From the NCBI GenBank assembly GCA_030770535.1, contig JASVEC010000001.1:1488001-1552000 (forward strand): 64,000 bases of DNA, written 5' to 3'. The notes beneath the pieces were generated by a model, which ran no database searches, was not told the origin of the DNA, and saw only the letters and a list, made by a program, of their open reading frames with translations. How positions within the stretch are numbered: position 1 is the first letter of the stretch; every line of letters begins with the position of its first letter. Of the stretch, positions 43,354 through 54,724 are shown piece after piece. The stretch comes from Batkoa obscura. Its lineage: Eukaryota; Entomophthoromycota; Entomophthoromycetes; Entomophthorales; Batkoaceae. The position numbers and the translations under genes are program-made.

Positions 43354-43671
43354 TTATAGTATTAATCCTTGAGTTCCAAACCAAGAGCCAATATTTAACA
43401 GTGATAGCACATCACCAACAATGGGGATATTAAAGCCACCACCATCTCTTTTGACTAGAACCCTTTTTTTAATATTCTCCTTTTCTAACCCTTTTTCATT
43501 ATTTATGAATAAAGCGACAGCAGCATCATTATGAAAAGTGATTCTATCAATAGCTTCTTTGGGTACGTTATTGAAACCGTCTTGTTTTAAATTACCTAAT
43601 TCCGCTGGAAAACAATTAATTATACTCAAAGGAATAGCCGTTAAAAGTAGCTGATTTACACCAAACCTCAT
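43354..43671 (-). CDS. Small secreted protein with Kex2-like site and IPIVG tail
   Basis: Single exon, 105 aa, ATG at 43671, TATAAATA about 60 bp upstream. It has a signal peptide (about residues 1-20), a short acidic pro-region, KKR and VKR dibasic sites, and then a C-terminal segment of about 31 residues starting DGGGFNIPIVGDVLS. Cutting after VKR by a Kex2-type protease would release a hydrophobic, amphipathic-looking peptide. This member shows most clearly that the IPIVG tail may be a mature peptide. The target is unknown. Confidence 0.8.
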   Translation of the reverse strand: MRFGVNQLLLTAIPLSIINCFPAELGNLKQDGFNNVPKEAIDRITFHNDAAVALFINNEKGLEKENIKKRVLVKRDGGGFNIPIVGDVLSLLNIGSWFGTQGLIL

Positions 43672-45049
43672 TTTTGAAGTTTAAATTATTATTTGTTTTG
43701 TTTATTGATATTGATTTTCATGTTGGATTATTTATACTGTTTACCAAAGTATCACGCTAATAAACCATTGCAAATACTAGTCTAATAATTATTATATCCT
43801 TTGTTAAACTATATTGCTATTTTTATTTTTCAAGTTTATTGATAAACCCAAGACTTTCATTATCATTTTGAGGTTTCAATTAATTATATCCTTAAATTAA
43901 TATCTAAGTATATTAATAAATTCTACTCGATATTACTTTTATCCAATAATTGTTTATTTAATGATATGATTTCACTCAGAATTTGTTTTGTTTATATGCA
44001 TTTATAATTATCCACGGATTTAAATTCAATGTTAATAATAATGAAATCCCTTAATACAAGTATGTAAAACAACCATATTTTATTAAAAGTTTAGATACTC
44101 AAATCTCGAACTTATTTCTACCTTCGGTTTATTAAAAGGGTAGATATCAAAATTAATGACTACAACATTCAAATTGTTACCTTAATTAATGCCTAAATGA
44201 ATATGTACAATTAATTATTTTTAGCTCACTCATATCTAGTACTTATTATTTCTTTAACCCCCAACTATAAATTATGTTAGGCTCTCCTCTCCTCTCCCGG
44301 ATAAACCTATTTTCATCACTATTTATCCTCTACATGGACTATAATACCTTCCAATACTACAACAATAAGCCAAAATTTCTAAATAAAGCTTAATAGAATT
44401 CGGTTTTAATTTAAGTTTTAATTTAAGTTTTAATTTTCAATCTACCTTTCAAAAATATGCTAATTAATCAAAGTCCGAATCTAGGCTTAGTACTGCTAAA
44501 TAAAGTAAAAATAGAAACCAAAATTCAGTGGCTTCATTTATGTTGGTTATTAATATGTCTTCGATATTTATAGCTTTAAGTTTGTCATTGAATTTTAAAT
44601 TCAACTGTTACAATTCAGAGCTTTAGAGTTAAGCAATATTAACACCTCTTCATTCATTACCTGTATGTTTTACATTGATATAATCCAAGGTTTTAAATAT
44701 ATAATCGATACTATTTTCTGCTCAGTTTAATAATAACCTGGTATCATACGCCGTGATATAGAATGAATAAAATTGTGGTAATTAGCCAGGATACTTCAAT
44801 GACTGTATCTTAGAACACTGAATTAAGTACAACTAGTTTTATTATATTATAAATAATAATACTTGAATTCAGTCACTGTTCATCGTAATATATTTGTCAA
44901 AAATAAAACTTCTTATAAAAATAATAGCTGATTGTATTTTAATATGTTTTACTAAAGCATCCCAGTGCATCTCAACTTGAGAATGATATTAATAAAATTT
45001 GTGTCAAAAAATGTGTTTATAATAAACGGATAAATGGCTCTTAAAGCTA

Positions 45050-45150
45050 TGAGAATATATTTTTTTGTTTAAAAATTTTACTAACAATCTTTCCACTCAA
45101 ATAGCGCTTAAAAAATGGAAAAAATAATGAAACCAAAAAAAACACCCCCA
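45050..45150 (-). mobile_element. Foldback MITE, copy 15
   Basis: 101 bp between TA dinucleotides. The left end is worn (TGAGAATAT), the right end is ACACCCCCA, and the core is CTCAAATAGCGCTT. Confidence 0.82.
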
Positions 45151-45552
45151 TATAATAGAATTAATAACCTAGCCGTTAATAATAATAAAACAAATATAAT
45201 TTTTAAAAAGTATGAAAAAAACAAAAATATAATAACTATAATAAAAATATAAGATATTAAAAAATATTTACATTTTATTAAATATAATAATAAACTATAT
45301 TATTATCTAGTATCTGATAAATAAATAAAAAATGATATAGTTTTAATTAAAGTTATTATATTTATAGGAAATAAAAAAATCAACCCCAACTTATTTTGTA
45401 AAAATAACTAATTTAAAAGTTTCAATAGTTACTAAGCAAATAAATAGTTTATTAAATGATAGAATATTTTCATGGAAAAGTACATGGATCAAATTACTTT
45501 TATAGTCTAATTAGACATTATTCATTGTTTTATCATACATATAGTCTGATTA

Positions 45553-45655
45553 TGTGGGGGTGTCTTTTTTGGCTTCATTATTTTTTCTATCTTTTAAGCG
45601 CTATTTGAGTGGAAAGATTGTTAGTAAAATTCTTAAACACAAAAATACATCCTCA
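45553..45655 (+). mobile_element. Foldback MITE, copy 16
   Basis: 103 bp between TA dinucleotides, only about 400 bp from copy 15 in the opposite orientation. Core AAGCGCTATTTGAGTGG. Confidence 0.83.
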
Positions 45656-46625
45656 TATAGTTGATTATGTAAGTTATTGCCGTTTGTAGCAAAAACCATG
45701 CACTTTAAGTTCATTTCTGTTGTAGTAATTTTTCGAACTGCAATGGGGTATTCAAAAAGGTAATTTTGCAGCCAATTTGTAATAGTAATGTCATCCTTAT
45801 AAAGTTCAGGATGCGATATTACTTAATTTTTTCTTTTAAAAAAATTGAATATTTTTATAAGCTTTATCCTTTAAAAATAAAATCACTCAAATTAGTAGCA
45901 ATATTCTTCAAAATCATAAAACATAGAAAAATAATTATTAAAATTAATAAGTATTTAAAATAAAAAGCCAAAAGTAAAAAATAGGAAAATGATAAAATAA
46001 TGAATTTTTTTTAAAACTGCAAGAAGAATTTTATTGGTTTGAGCTGTAATTTGAATAATATCTGCATAATAAACCAAATAAATCTCATAATGATAGCAAA
46101 AAACAAGGCAATTTATTTCACTTTTTTGGCAACAATTAGCACAATCAACTGTGATGAATTTTAATTTTGCTATTTTAACTATTTACAAATACTGTTCAAA
46201 AATCAAAATCAGTATAGCTATTAAATTTTAATTGTGTAAAAATTAGTAATAATTTGTAAAACTAATAGCTTGTAATATCTTGCTGATTTACAGCTTAACA
46301 CTTAGAATTTTACTTTTAAAATAAACGATTTAGCTTTACACAATTGAACTAACATCTATAGTTAAACTTCTTTAGAATTAAGCCACTTTTAACTAGACTG
46401 GGTACCTTATTAAAGATAAATAAAAATGAGATATTAATATCATTAAATACCACACAAATAAGGCAATCTTTTTATTTTTTATTTTTTGTTCTTAATAAGC
46501 GGTTTTATGGCTATTAAAGTTTAATTAAATAGATATAAACATAACTTAAAGTATAAAAGAAAAAGAATTATGATTTTTTTTAAAATCATAAAAAATCTTA
46601 ATTATTAACTCACTTAATATCCCAT

Positions 46626-46899
46626 ATGAAATTATATCATTTAATTAATTTACTTGTTATCAATGCTTTTACTTTACAACCTAGAGCTAACGTAAGTCAA
46701 CTGTTTTAATATACTATCCCTTCAAATGTACTAATGGCTTTTTCTCTAGTCCAATGCTTTAATCAATCCTAATTTTTTACCTGAATCTACTCAACAAGTC
46801 AAAATTCCCATGTCTAAATCCAATGGTAATGGACAACTATTAGCTAGCTTACCCATTGCTGGTGGACTATTGAAGAGTATGGGATTAACTTTTTTATAA
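46626..46899 (+). CDS. Tiny secreted protein, LPIAG-tail family (two exons)
   Basis: Two exons, 46626-46691 and 46750-46899; 71 aa. A TATAAAAG box lies 67 bp upstream. Exon 1 is a signal peptide (MKLYHLINLLVINAFTLQ). The 58-bp intron starts GTAAGT, has a TACTAAT branch site and ends CTAG. Exon 2 has a short spacer, then GQLLASLPIAGGLLKSMG near the C-terminus. It belongs with the genes at 911, 2133, 32095, 39322 and 43354 by its tail and is the smallest of the set. Function unknown. Confidence 0.75.
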
Positions 46900-46961
46900 G
46901 TTTAACGTTAGTTAAATGAATTACTTGTTTTTTCAATATATATATTAAATAAAGGATATTG

Positions 46962-47012
46962 TTTTTATATTTATTTATATTTATTTATATTTATTTATAT
47001 TTATTTATATAT
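46962..47012. repeat. TTTATTTATA tandem repeat
   Basis: About five copies of a 10-bp unit in the short spacer between two convergent genes. Confidence 0.85.
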
Positions 47013-47053
47013 TTATACTTATTTAAGTAGAATTCTAGACAAAATAATTCAAA

Positions 47054-48922
47054 TCAAGCATAAATATTATTAATTGTAGTAGAAGATACAATTGATATCA
47101 ATTTTGAAGGTACTAAATCTCTAGAATAATTGACATCAGGACAAGTAAAAGATAAAGAACAATAATTAAATGGACGAGCATAAAAAGAACATAATAATAA
47201 ATTAAATTTTAAGGGACAAGTTTCTACTTTTAAATTTAAATCAAAAATGGATTTTTTCTCAGCAACTTCCAATCGGTTCTCTTTTTGACAAAAGAAATAA
47301 TTGGATTTATCTGGATTATTAATACTTTTTAATGTATAACTCTTGGGACATTTTAAAGTAATACTATTATCTAATAGTTTTACTTCACTATTTTTATAAA
47401 TTAAAAATAATAAATCTTTATCTAAACAATAATATCTTGATACATTAAATGCGTCATTAAATTGAATTAATAATTGATAATCATAACATTTCAGTCCATT
47501 TTTACTAACAATATTATATTTATAAATTGGACATTTATCCTCTTTTAAACAAAGATAATAACTTTTAAAATCATTAAAAAAATTACCTTCACATTTACTA
47601 GGTTTATGATCCATAGGACATTTATCTAATCCTATATTGAAATCATAAAATCCATTTGCTTTATTGTTATATTCATTCAATTGACAATAAAAATAATTAA
47701 TTCCTTTTAAATTACTAAATACTCTTAATCGATACCCAACATCACATCCTTTTTCTAATATCAGTTTTAATTCTTGATTTCCCGTTTGCATTAAATTGTT
47801 AACATCTTCTTCTTTTAACAACTTAATATCTTTTCCTGAATCTATTGAATTGGGCGTTTTATCTTTTGTAATTACAAATAACGTATTATTTACTGTCTTA
47901 ATTTCATTACCTATTCCACTACCTTCACTAAATGTACCAGTAATTAAAGATAATTTTGATTCATCCTCTTTAGTTTTATTAAGTTTCGTATTATTAGCAT
48001 TGGTTGGTGTTACTATTGTTGTATTGTTAATGGCTATTGCAGCTGTTGAATTAATCACTGTTCCTTTTTTAGAATCCGTTTTAGATGTATCATCGTTCAC
48101 TCCACCTTTCTCTCCTTTATCTAAAGAATTACTAGAACCGTTATCTTTCCCACTTTTATCTGAAGTAATATTATTTACAACCTTAGCTACTGCAACTTCA
48201 GCTAATGTAATATCACTAGAATTAGTTGAACTATTACCACTAGTCTTATTAATTGAATGATTATTATAAATTAAGGAATCTTTATCCTCTTTTCCTTTGA
48301 TGTTATTATTATTATTATTGTTATTATTATTGTTATTATTATTGTTATTATTATTGTTATCAAATTTCTCTTTTTTATTATCTTTTCCTAAACTACCTTC
48401 AATATAACCTTCCCCGCCAAAACAATCTTTATCTTTATTATTACAAATAGCATTTAATTCACATAAATAAATTTGTTTATCTTTTAGTGAAAATTGATTT
48501 AATCTATAACCTATTGGACATTGTTCTATTTTGGGATCAAATATAGATAAATTAACATCTGAATGAATATTAGCACTCTTTCTACATCGATAAAATTTTT
48601 GATTCAATTCATTTAAAGATAATATTAATGAATAACCTAACTCACATTTAGGCTCTCCTAATATTATTGGAACTGAATTACTTTTATCATTGTTATCTAA
48701 ACATTTAGCTGTTTGTAATTGTTTATTAACAATTAAACTTAAAACGGTATTTTGTGGACATTGTAAGGGAAAAGATAATGGGCATATGAGTTGAGTGGTA
48801 CAGATGGAAGCTTGTTTTCCACTATCAAAATCCAAACAGTTTTGTAAACGTTGATCAGAAGGGCAATGAAAAGCGGCTTTGTAAAGTAAAATATTAGTTA
48901 ATAATAACAAGAGTAATTTCAT
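47054..48922 (-). CDS. Secreted cysteine-repeat protein with Asn-rich centre
   Basis: Single exon, 622 aa, ATG at 48922, signal peptide of about 17 residues. Both halves consist of about nine units whose two cysteines are usually 18-19 residues apart: C-P-x-G-Y-x-L at the start and Y-x-C at the end (for example from CPIGYRLN to YLC). Between them lies an Asn-rich stretch (about residues 185-205) and a Ser/Thr/Asp/Lys-rich linker. The same unit builds the protein at 54725. It is probably an extracellular or wall protein stabilised by one disulphide per unit. I do not recognise a named domain. The poly-Asn tract is coded by a (TTATTATTG)n-like run near 48305-48360. Confidence 0.82.
   Translation of the reverse strand: MKLLLLLLTNILLYKAAFHCPSDQRLQNCLDFDSGKQASICTTQLICPLSFPLQCPQNTVLSLIVNKQLQTAKCLDNNDKSNSVPIILGEPKCELGYSLILSLNELNQKFYRCRKSANIHSDVNLSIFDPKIEQCPIGYRLNQFSLKDKQIYLCELNAICNNKDKDCFGGEGYIEGSLGKDNKKEKFDNNNNNNNNNNNNNNNNNNNIKGKEDKDSLIYNNHSINKTSGNSSTNSSDITLAEVAVAKVVNNITSDKSGKDNGSSNSLDKGEKGGVNDDTSKTDSKKGTVINSTAAIAINNTTIVTPTNANNTKLNKTKEDESKLSLITGTFSEGSGIGNEIKTVNNTLFVITKDKTPNSIDSGKDIKLLKEEDVNNLMQTGNQELKLILEKGCDVGYRLRVFSNLKGINYFYCQLNEYNNKANGFYDFNIGLDKCPMDHKPSKCEGNFFNDFKSYYLCLKEDKCPIYKYNIVSKNGLKCYDYQLLIQFNDAFNVSRYYCLDKDLLFLIYKNSEVKLLDNSITLKCPKSYTLKSINNPDKSNYFFCQKENRLEVAEKKSIFDLNLKVETCPLKFNLLLCSFYARPFNYCSLSFTCPDVNYSRDLVPSKLISIVSSTTINNIYA
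48300..48360 (-). repeat. Asn-codon repeat in the cysteine-repeat gene
   Basis: An ATT/GTT trinucleotide run on the plus strand, coding about 20 consecutive Asn on the minus strand. Confidence 0.9.
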
Positions 48923-50104
48923 ATTATTATTATTTTGAAATATGAACGGATATTTCTTGAATATTTTTATTTTTATTTTTTATTTTTGGTAAGTTTTTAG
49001 CTTTTTATAAAGTCCAAAGTTGATCCTTATTTTGATCGACTGATAGTGATAAACTTTTGGTTGTAAAATTGAAATTATTTTGTTTTTTGTTTTTTTAAAG
49101 TGATTTCATTTTATTTTATTTTATCAAATATTATATATCATGATTTAATGCTCTATTTCAATGTAATATCTTTAGCCAATAGCAACTTTATTTGTAAGTT
49201 TATCAGAAAGTTGTTACATTAATTACTTGCCTTTGATGAAAATTCATTTTATTAATAAGTCTAGTTTTAGACACTTTATTGATAATATATTAAGTTTCAA
49301 ATAAAAAGAAAGTATCCAAAATAAACCAAACTTACGCCTTTTTTACTAAGTTTTTATAGACCGACCCCTCATGAACAATTAAAGTAAGTGGCTCAAATGA
49401 AGCATAAGCTACTAAAAAAAGTTCACAAATTTAATCAAATTCTAATATAAATTTTAACAAAAAATGTTGAATTATTAAATGTTAACACATAAAATCTTTT
49501 TGCTTAAAACAAAATGTTCTTTTGTTGAAAATAGTGGCACTTTTTTTTAGCAATACACCTCCTACATTTTGTTGTGTCATTAGCTTACAATTCTTCATAC
49601 CTTGGTCTATAAAAACTTTACAAAAAGGATAAAACTGAACAAAATAATCAAATTCAATGTAATTAATAAACGGTAATTCAAAGGCTTGAATTTAATATAC
49701 AACTATTAATTGAATTGAGCTTTAAAAAACTTTAATTTTTAAAGTTGATTTTACTTAATTAAAAAATAATTGAGATTGTTTAAAAAATTTATAAATATCA
49801 AAATTAAACGCACTTGAAAATTTCATTTATGAAATATAATTAACCCTTTTTTTTAAATTAAATTCAATATTTGTTTTCTATAATAAAAAAATAATAAAAA
49901 TAGGACCACTAAAAAACTTCAAAAATTAATTATTGAAATTGACTTAAAATACAATATATAATAATTTCCATTTTAATTATATTTATCAAGAAACTCAATG
50001 CAAGTTACCTCACTAAAGAATAAAATATCAAATAAAAAAAGCCAACTCAATACATCGCAATAAATTGCTTCAATTTTACATTAATTTGAAAAAAAATTCA
50101 ATCA
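48923..50104. other. Intergenic
   Basis: About 1.2 kb, AT-rich; no gene or repeat recognised. Confidence 0.5.
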
Positions 50105-52595
50105 TTACGTATGAAATCCATCCAATTCTACCTCCCTATCTAACATATTACCATTGGCATTAAACGATCCATTAGCATGTTGTTTATTCTTAATACTTTC
50201 CTTCGTGACAGGACCTGAAATAGCTCTACCACCTAAGGCACCTGGATTTCCATATGGGAAAGTAGAAGACATAAATTCTTTCTTTTGTTTAATAATAGTA
50301 CGGGTAGTACGTATAGGTTCTCTTTCAGGTAAGATAGCTCCTCGACGACCAGCTCTTTGTTGTCTTCTTGTGCGTCGATTTTCTCTTTCCTGGATTTTAG
50401 TTTGGCGTTGTAATTCAACTTCACTTATTTCCACTAAAAAGGGAGTAAAGCTTTCAGTCGCATTTTTATCTCGAATGGTATGCGTTATAGGTGGTAAAAA
50501 CGATTTGCTTAAATTCACATCATTTACCGAATCCCCAGTGAAATTGTAGCCTAAGATACTTAATGATTTATGAAAGGTGTAAACTTGCTCCCGTATTGAG
50601 TGTGCAATCGCTGTTCTATTATAAATTTAGTATTTTCTTTTTTTAAATAAAATAGTGACTTACTTAAATTCACCACCAAGCCCAAGATCATTTGCTAAAT
50701 TCGAAGCAAATAATTCGGGTGAATTTAAAGGATTTAAAATATCCCACTCAAACTGATCTTCAAGTGAGACTCTACCTAGGGTAATATCCAACTGAAACAA
50801 TCATTAAGATAAAAAAATTTAATGATTATATTATACTTACCTTAATTAAAATTCTCAGTTCTTCTTCAGCTTCATAACTTTCTTTTTCTTTTTCTTTTTC
50901 TTTTTTAATTTTAAATTGTTTAATTTTTTTATGACAATATAAACCATGTGTCCTATAATCTTTAATTTGATCTTTTATAGAAGTTGAAACGGGATGAAAA
51001 AAAGCTTGATGTGGTAATTGTAAATCTTTTAACATAGTTTCAACAAATAAATCCACTGATATAAATTCATCATTTAAATTCCATACAAATGTATCGCATA
51101 ATCGTTGTCCACCTACTTCTAAATCTAATCGAATGGGTACTAATATCTCTTCTTGTTCCGCTATATCTTCTAATTGTTTTGTTAAACTGAAGATTTTGTT
51201 AATGATTATAAATAAACAATAGTATAAAATCTTACTGGGGTGTATTTCTAAAGAATATAGGTCCTTCTTCAATATCATAGCATAATACACGACTATTTTT
51301 GGATTCACCCGCTTTAAAATATTTAAATTTGTTTGGATTTAAACCAAGATTTGGATTTAAATTTCCTGCCATTTTAAGTTTATTACCAGCTCCCTTTTCT
51401 AAATAGATTTTTTTATTGATTTCATTTTGTGCTACCCCCATTGCTTGATATTGGGTATCTTTATAACGATATAAAGCTACCCTTTTTTGTAAATGTTTGG
51501 AACTTTCATATCGAATCGCATCTTCTGAAAGTTCTACTTTGACTTTACTTTGTATTCCAATTGTAGATGGATTTTGCTATAATTGTTTATTTAATGATAT
51601 ATAAATAGATTAAATTGATATTTACCATAGCGTTATTGAGCTCGGTAGGTACATTATTTATATTTTGAACTTGAAACTCTTCTTTTGTAGGAGTTTGAAG
51701 ATTTAGTGGTCGAACATTTCCAAAATTCATCACTTTTTTCCCTTCTATTAATAATGAGTCAACATATTATTAGTGCTTTATAGAGTTAAATCTTACCATT
51801 TTTGGCCCTTTGGTTGTAAAGTTTAGCTTGATTTTGCATATCTCTTACTGCAAGCTGAGATTTAATGGCCTTAAAAATATAAGTTTAATGTTTTATAATA
51901 ATGGTTGAATTACTTGATTTATTAAATTGGAGTCTTTATTTTGATTTTGGGGGGGATTATTTGGTATGTTAGGATTGATAGCATAATTCATATAATTGAT
52001 AGGTTGTTGATACATATAGTTATTTGCTTGTGAAATATTAAAATTGGGAGGAAAGTTTTGGGTTTGGGGGTTCATGTTAATTGGGATTTGATTTAAAATT
52101 GGTTTATCATTATTCATGGAAATATTATTATTACCCATATTACTAACATTGGGATCAGCTGGATTCCAGTTTTTAATGGGATTGTTTTGTGCTATATTAC
52201 CACCGTTGACATTCATAGTATTCCCTCCCATATTATTCATCATATTCATTGCATTCATTTGATTATACACTCCCATTCCCATTGCGTTTAAGTTGTTTGG
52301 GTTCATTCCACCCATATTTTGAAGTCGGTTTCTCAATGCTAACTGATTCAAGCTAATTTTATTATTATTTAATTATTTGTCATTTAAAACATTATAAAAT
52401 AGTAGCTACTTACTTAAAGTTATTCATTTGAGCTTGGTTCATATTCTGAAAGTTAATATTTGGCATATTATTAAATGGACTCATATTTGATTGCCCTTGC
52501 ATCAAGTTATTTTGGAAACCTTGGTTACCTTGATTCATGGGACTAAACTGTACATTTTGTTCATTTCCAATGGGTAGATTGTTATTCTGTTGCAT
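50105..52595 (-). CDS. SNF5: SNF5/SMARCB1-type chromatin-remodelling subunit
   Basis: Eight exons: 52414-52595, 51914-52352, 51797-51869, 51626-51744, 51236-51576, 50841-51186, 50664-50791, 50105-50615; 712 aa from the ATG at 52595, all junctions in frame. The N-terminal third is rich in Asn, Met and Gln and probably disordered. The SNF5 core has two related repeats: LVPIRLDLEVGGQRLCDTF then FVWNLNDEFISVDLF, and LIKLDITLGRVSLEDQFEWD across an intron, followed by HSIREQVYTFHKSL. The C-terminal basic segment (RRTRRQQRAGRRG) is typical. It is a core subunit of SWI/SNF or RSC remodellers contacting the nucleosome acidic patch. SNF5 versus SFH1 cannot be settled by eye; the Gln/Asn-rich N-terminus favours SNF5. 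Confidence 0.92.
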
Positions 52596-52604
52596 TTTAA
52601 GCAC

Positions 52605-53362
52605 TATTTTAACTTAACCTGATATTAGCGTCAAACTTTTTTTTGAAAGTTCAATATTTGAAATTTGTGTTTTTGAAGTGAACCTAAATTGAGAGAGGAA
52701 GATTTAGTCAAAGGAATTAAATATTAGAACATGATCAAATATGGACAAAGAAATTAAAAAGGGATGGTTTTGATTTAATTTCAATTTTTGATTAAATTAT
52801 CAAATAATTTAATAATTTAAATAAGTCATTTTTCATGATAACTTAAATTTTACCTTGATTTCAATTGTTTGAATTGAACTATAAGCACAAAGTAATCTTT
52901 AGTTGTTATTCATTTTATTTTTGGTGGAGTAAAATGGACTCAATTGATTGGTTGAGATGGAATTTTAATAAGGAAATTAAATGCAAAGTGAGCTGGAGTC
53001 TAAAACATTGGTATTTGAGTATAGAATGTCAGCCTAGATCTTTAATTGTTATCAGTATTGTATTAAAATAAAATAAAGTTTAATTCTTTTCTACTGCTAT
53101 TCTTTAATTTTGTTTTGTTTTGTAGTTTATTGTTTGTATAATAGCAGTTTTAAACAAGTTAAAGAAATATAACAATTTGAGTAAATTTAAAGGGGATAGT
53201 TAATATCAACAATATATAATCATGAGTTTATTATATAAATTAAAAATCGATTAAAAAAGGCTATAAATAATTTAAAAATACAAATCTAAACATAATAAAA
53301 TAAAAATACCAAACTTATTCTAAAAAAATAAACGTCTACTTTTAATTTTGAAAAAAATCCCT
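52605..53362. other. Intergenic
   Basis: About 760 bp. A 68-codon frame at 52865 starts with TTG and has no family signature; nothing else is seen. Confidence 0.5.
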
Positions 53363-54222
53363 TTAATGACGCGATGGCCTTGGTTTGTTGGCCTTGATAA
53401 AACTGAAATACTTTTTATTAAGCGTTTTACCTTTCTTATTAAAGTCATTATCTGATTTATTTATTTCTCCATCAAACTCTTCGAAGGCTAAGTTAGGTGG
53501 TAGTGAGTTTGTTGCTTCTATTTCTCTAATAAATTTCCCTATTCCATGGCCTTGCATAACGTCGAATTGATCCTTTTCATTAACATAAAATTCAAGGATA
53601 TCTTCAACTGTCTCTATATTATTTAAGTTTCTATTTGGTAAATCATAGTTTCCTCCTTCACTCTTTGTTACTAAGTCTTGGATGATATTTGTAAGAAGCT
53701 AATTATTAATATCAATATTAATAAACTTTTAATAAACTTTAATAACCAATTTACCTCAAACTTAACTTTACCATCTTCAAGACTGAGTTTACTAACTTCT
53801 TGATCACTTTTTCCAATAGCTTCTGGGTGTACTTTTTTAACCCATGTTAATATAACTTCTTTTTTTTGTTCTGGTGTTAATTCAATCACTGTCTCTTGCC
53901 TTTATAAAAAATATTAATAATTTTACTTTAAAAATCAAATACCAACAACATACTCAACTTCTTTAACTTCAGCCCAACTAGCTTCTTGAACCACAGTTTC
54001 TTCCTTATCTGCTTTTAAAACTTCTGATTTATCTTCGGACTTTTCTTCTTCTTTCTTACCAAATAAATCCCATCCAAATAAAGAACCTTTATTACGTGCA
54101 TTTAATAAACTGCCACTTTGAAATCCACGTACTGTCTTCAATTCATTTAAGTTACTTGGTTTATATTGTACAATTAAAGTGTAGCGTTGTACTAGCTTGC
54201 AAGCCCTTTTGATTCCGCTCAT
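53363..54222 (-). CDS. Mitochondrial ribosomal protein mL50
   Basis: Three exons: 53943-54222, 53755-53894, 53363-53698; 251 aa. A basic N-terminus (MSGIKRACKLVQRYTL) fits mitochondrial import and a Lys/Glu-rich linker follows. The conserved part is FELLTNIIQDL, YDLPNRNLNNIETVEDILEF, then a FDV segment and LPPNLAFEEF. This is the pattern of MRPL50-type proteins, in which a V-P-N-S-x-L-x-x-x-x-T-V-x-D-V-x-x-F-Y block precedes L-P-P-N-L. It is a large-subunit protein of the mitochondrial ribosome. Intron 1 uses a CAAG acceptor because the alternative gives a stop. Moderate to good confidence. Confidence 0.8.
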
Positions 54223-54724
54223 TTTTTATTTTGTAAAAATGGGGGATAAGTTGGAATTCAAATTTTTTTTAGTACCAAAGGCTTGAATTATGGGAAATTT
54301 TAAAACAGAGTTTGTTAAATTTTTAATATTGATGTTTTGAATTCAACAAAAAAGCATTTTTTTTGGTGGAAGTTCAGATTCTAAAATAAACTTATCTTTA
54401 TTATAAAATCGTATAAATAGAAGGGTTTCTGATGCTAAAATACAAATCCATTCATTTACATTGGAACTTAAATAATAAACTTCAAAAATAGCTTTTCATA
54501 TCAAATTTATTAGAAAACTATATAAAACATCCTTCCACTTTAAGCAACTTTTTGAAAAATTTCGCTTGTTTCCAAAAAAGATAAACTCTCTCAAAGATCA
54601 TCAAGCTCCAAAAAAAAGCAACTTTAAATTTTCGATAGTCATGTCTATCCCGCTTATAAAACCTTTAATTAAATATACTATCCATATAAAAAACCTTATC
54701 CGCCTCCTAAACTTCGCAAAAAAA
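54223..54724. other. Intergenic / leader
   Basis: Promoter region of the cysteine-repeat gene. TATATAAAA at about 54520; the frame upstream of 54725 contains an ATG at 54641 but gives no signal peptide. Confidence 0.5.

Larger units (their letters stand above)
43672..46625. other. Intergenic with two foldback elements
   Basis: About 2.95 kb, AT-rich, with foldback copies 15 and 16. A 65-codon frame at 45766 is not supported. A TATAAAAG box at 46552 serves the gene at 46626. Confidence 0.6.

Noticed and set aside
45766-45963. 65-codon open frame next to foldback copy 16
   Set aside because: Lys/Ile-rich chance frame without conserved features.
52865-53071. 68-codon Trp-rich frame
   Set aside because: Starts with TTG and matches nothing recognisable; could be a missed small exon but evidence is too thin.
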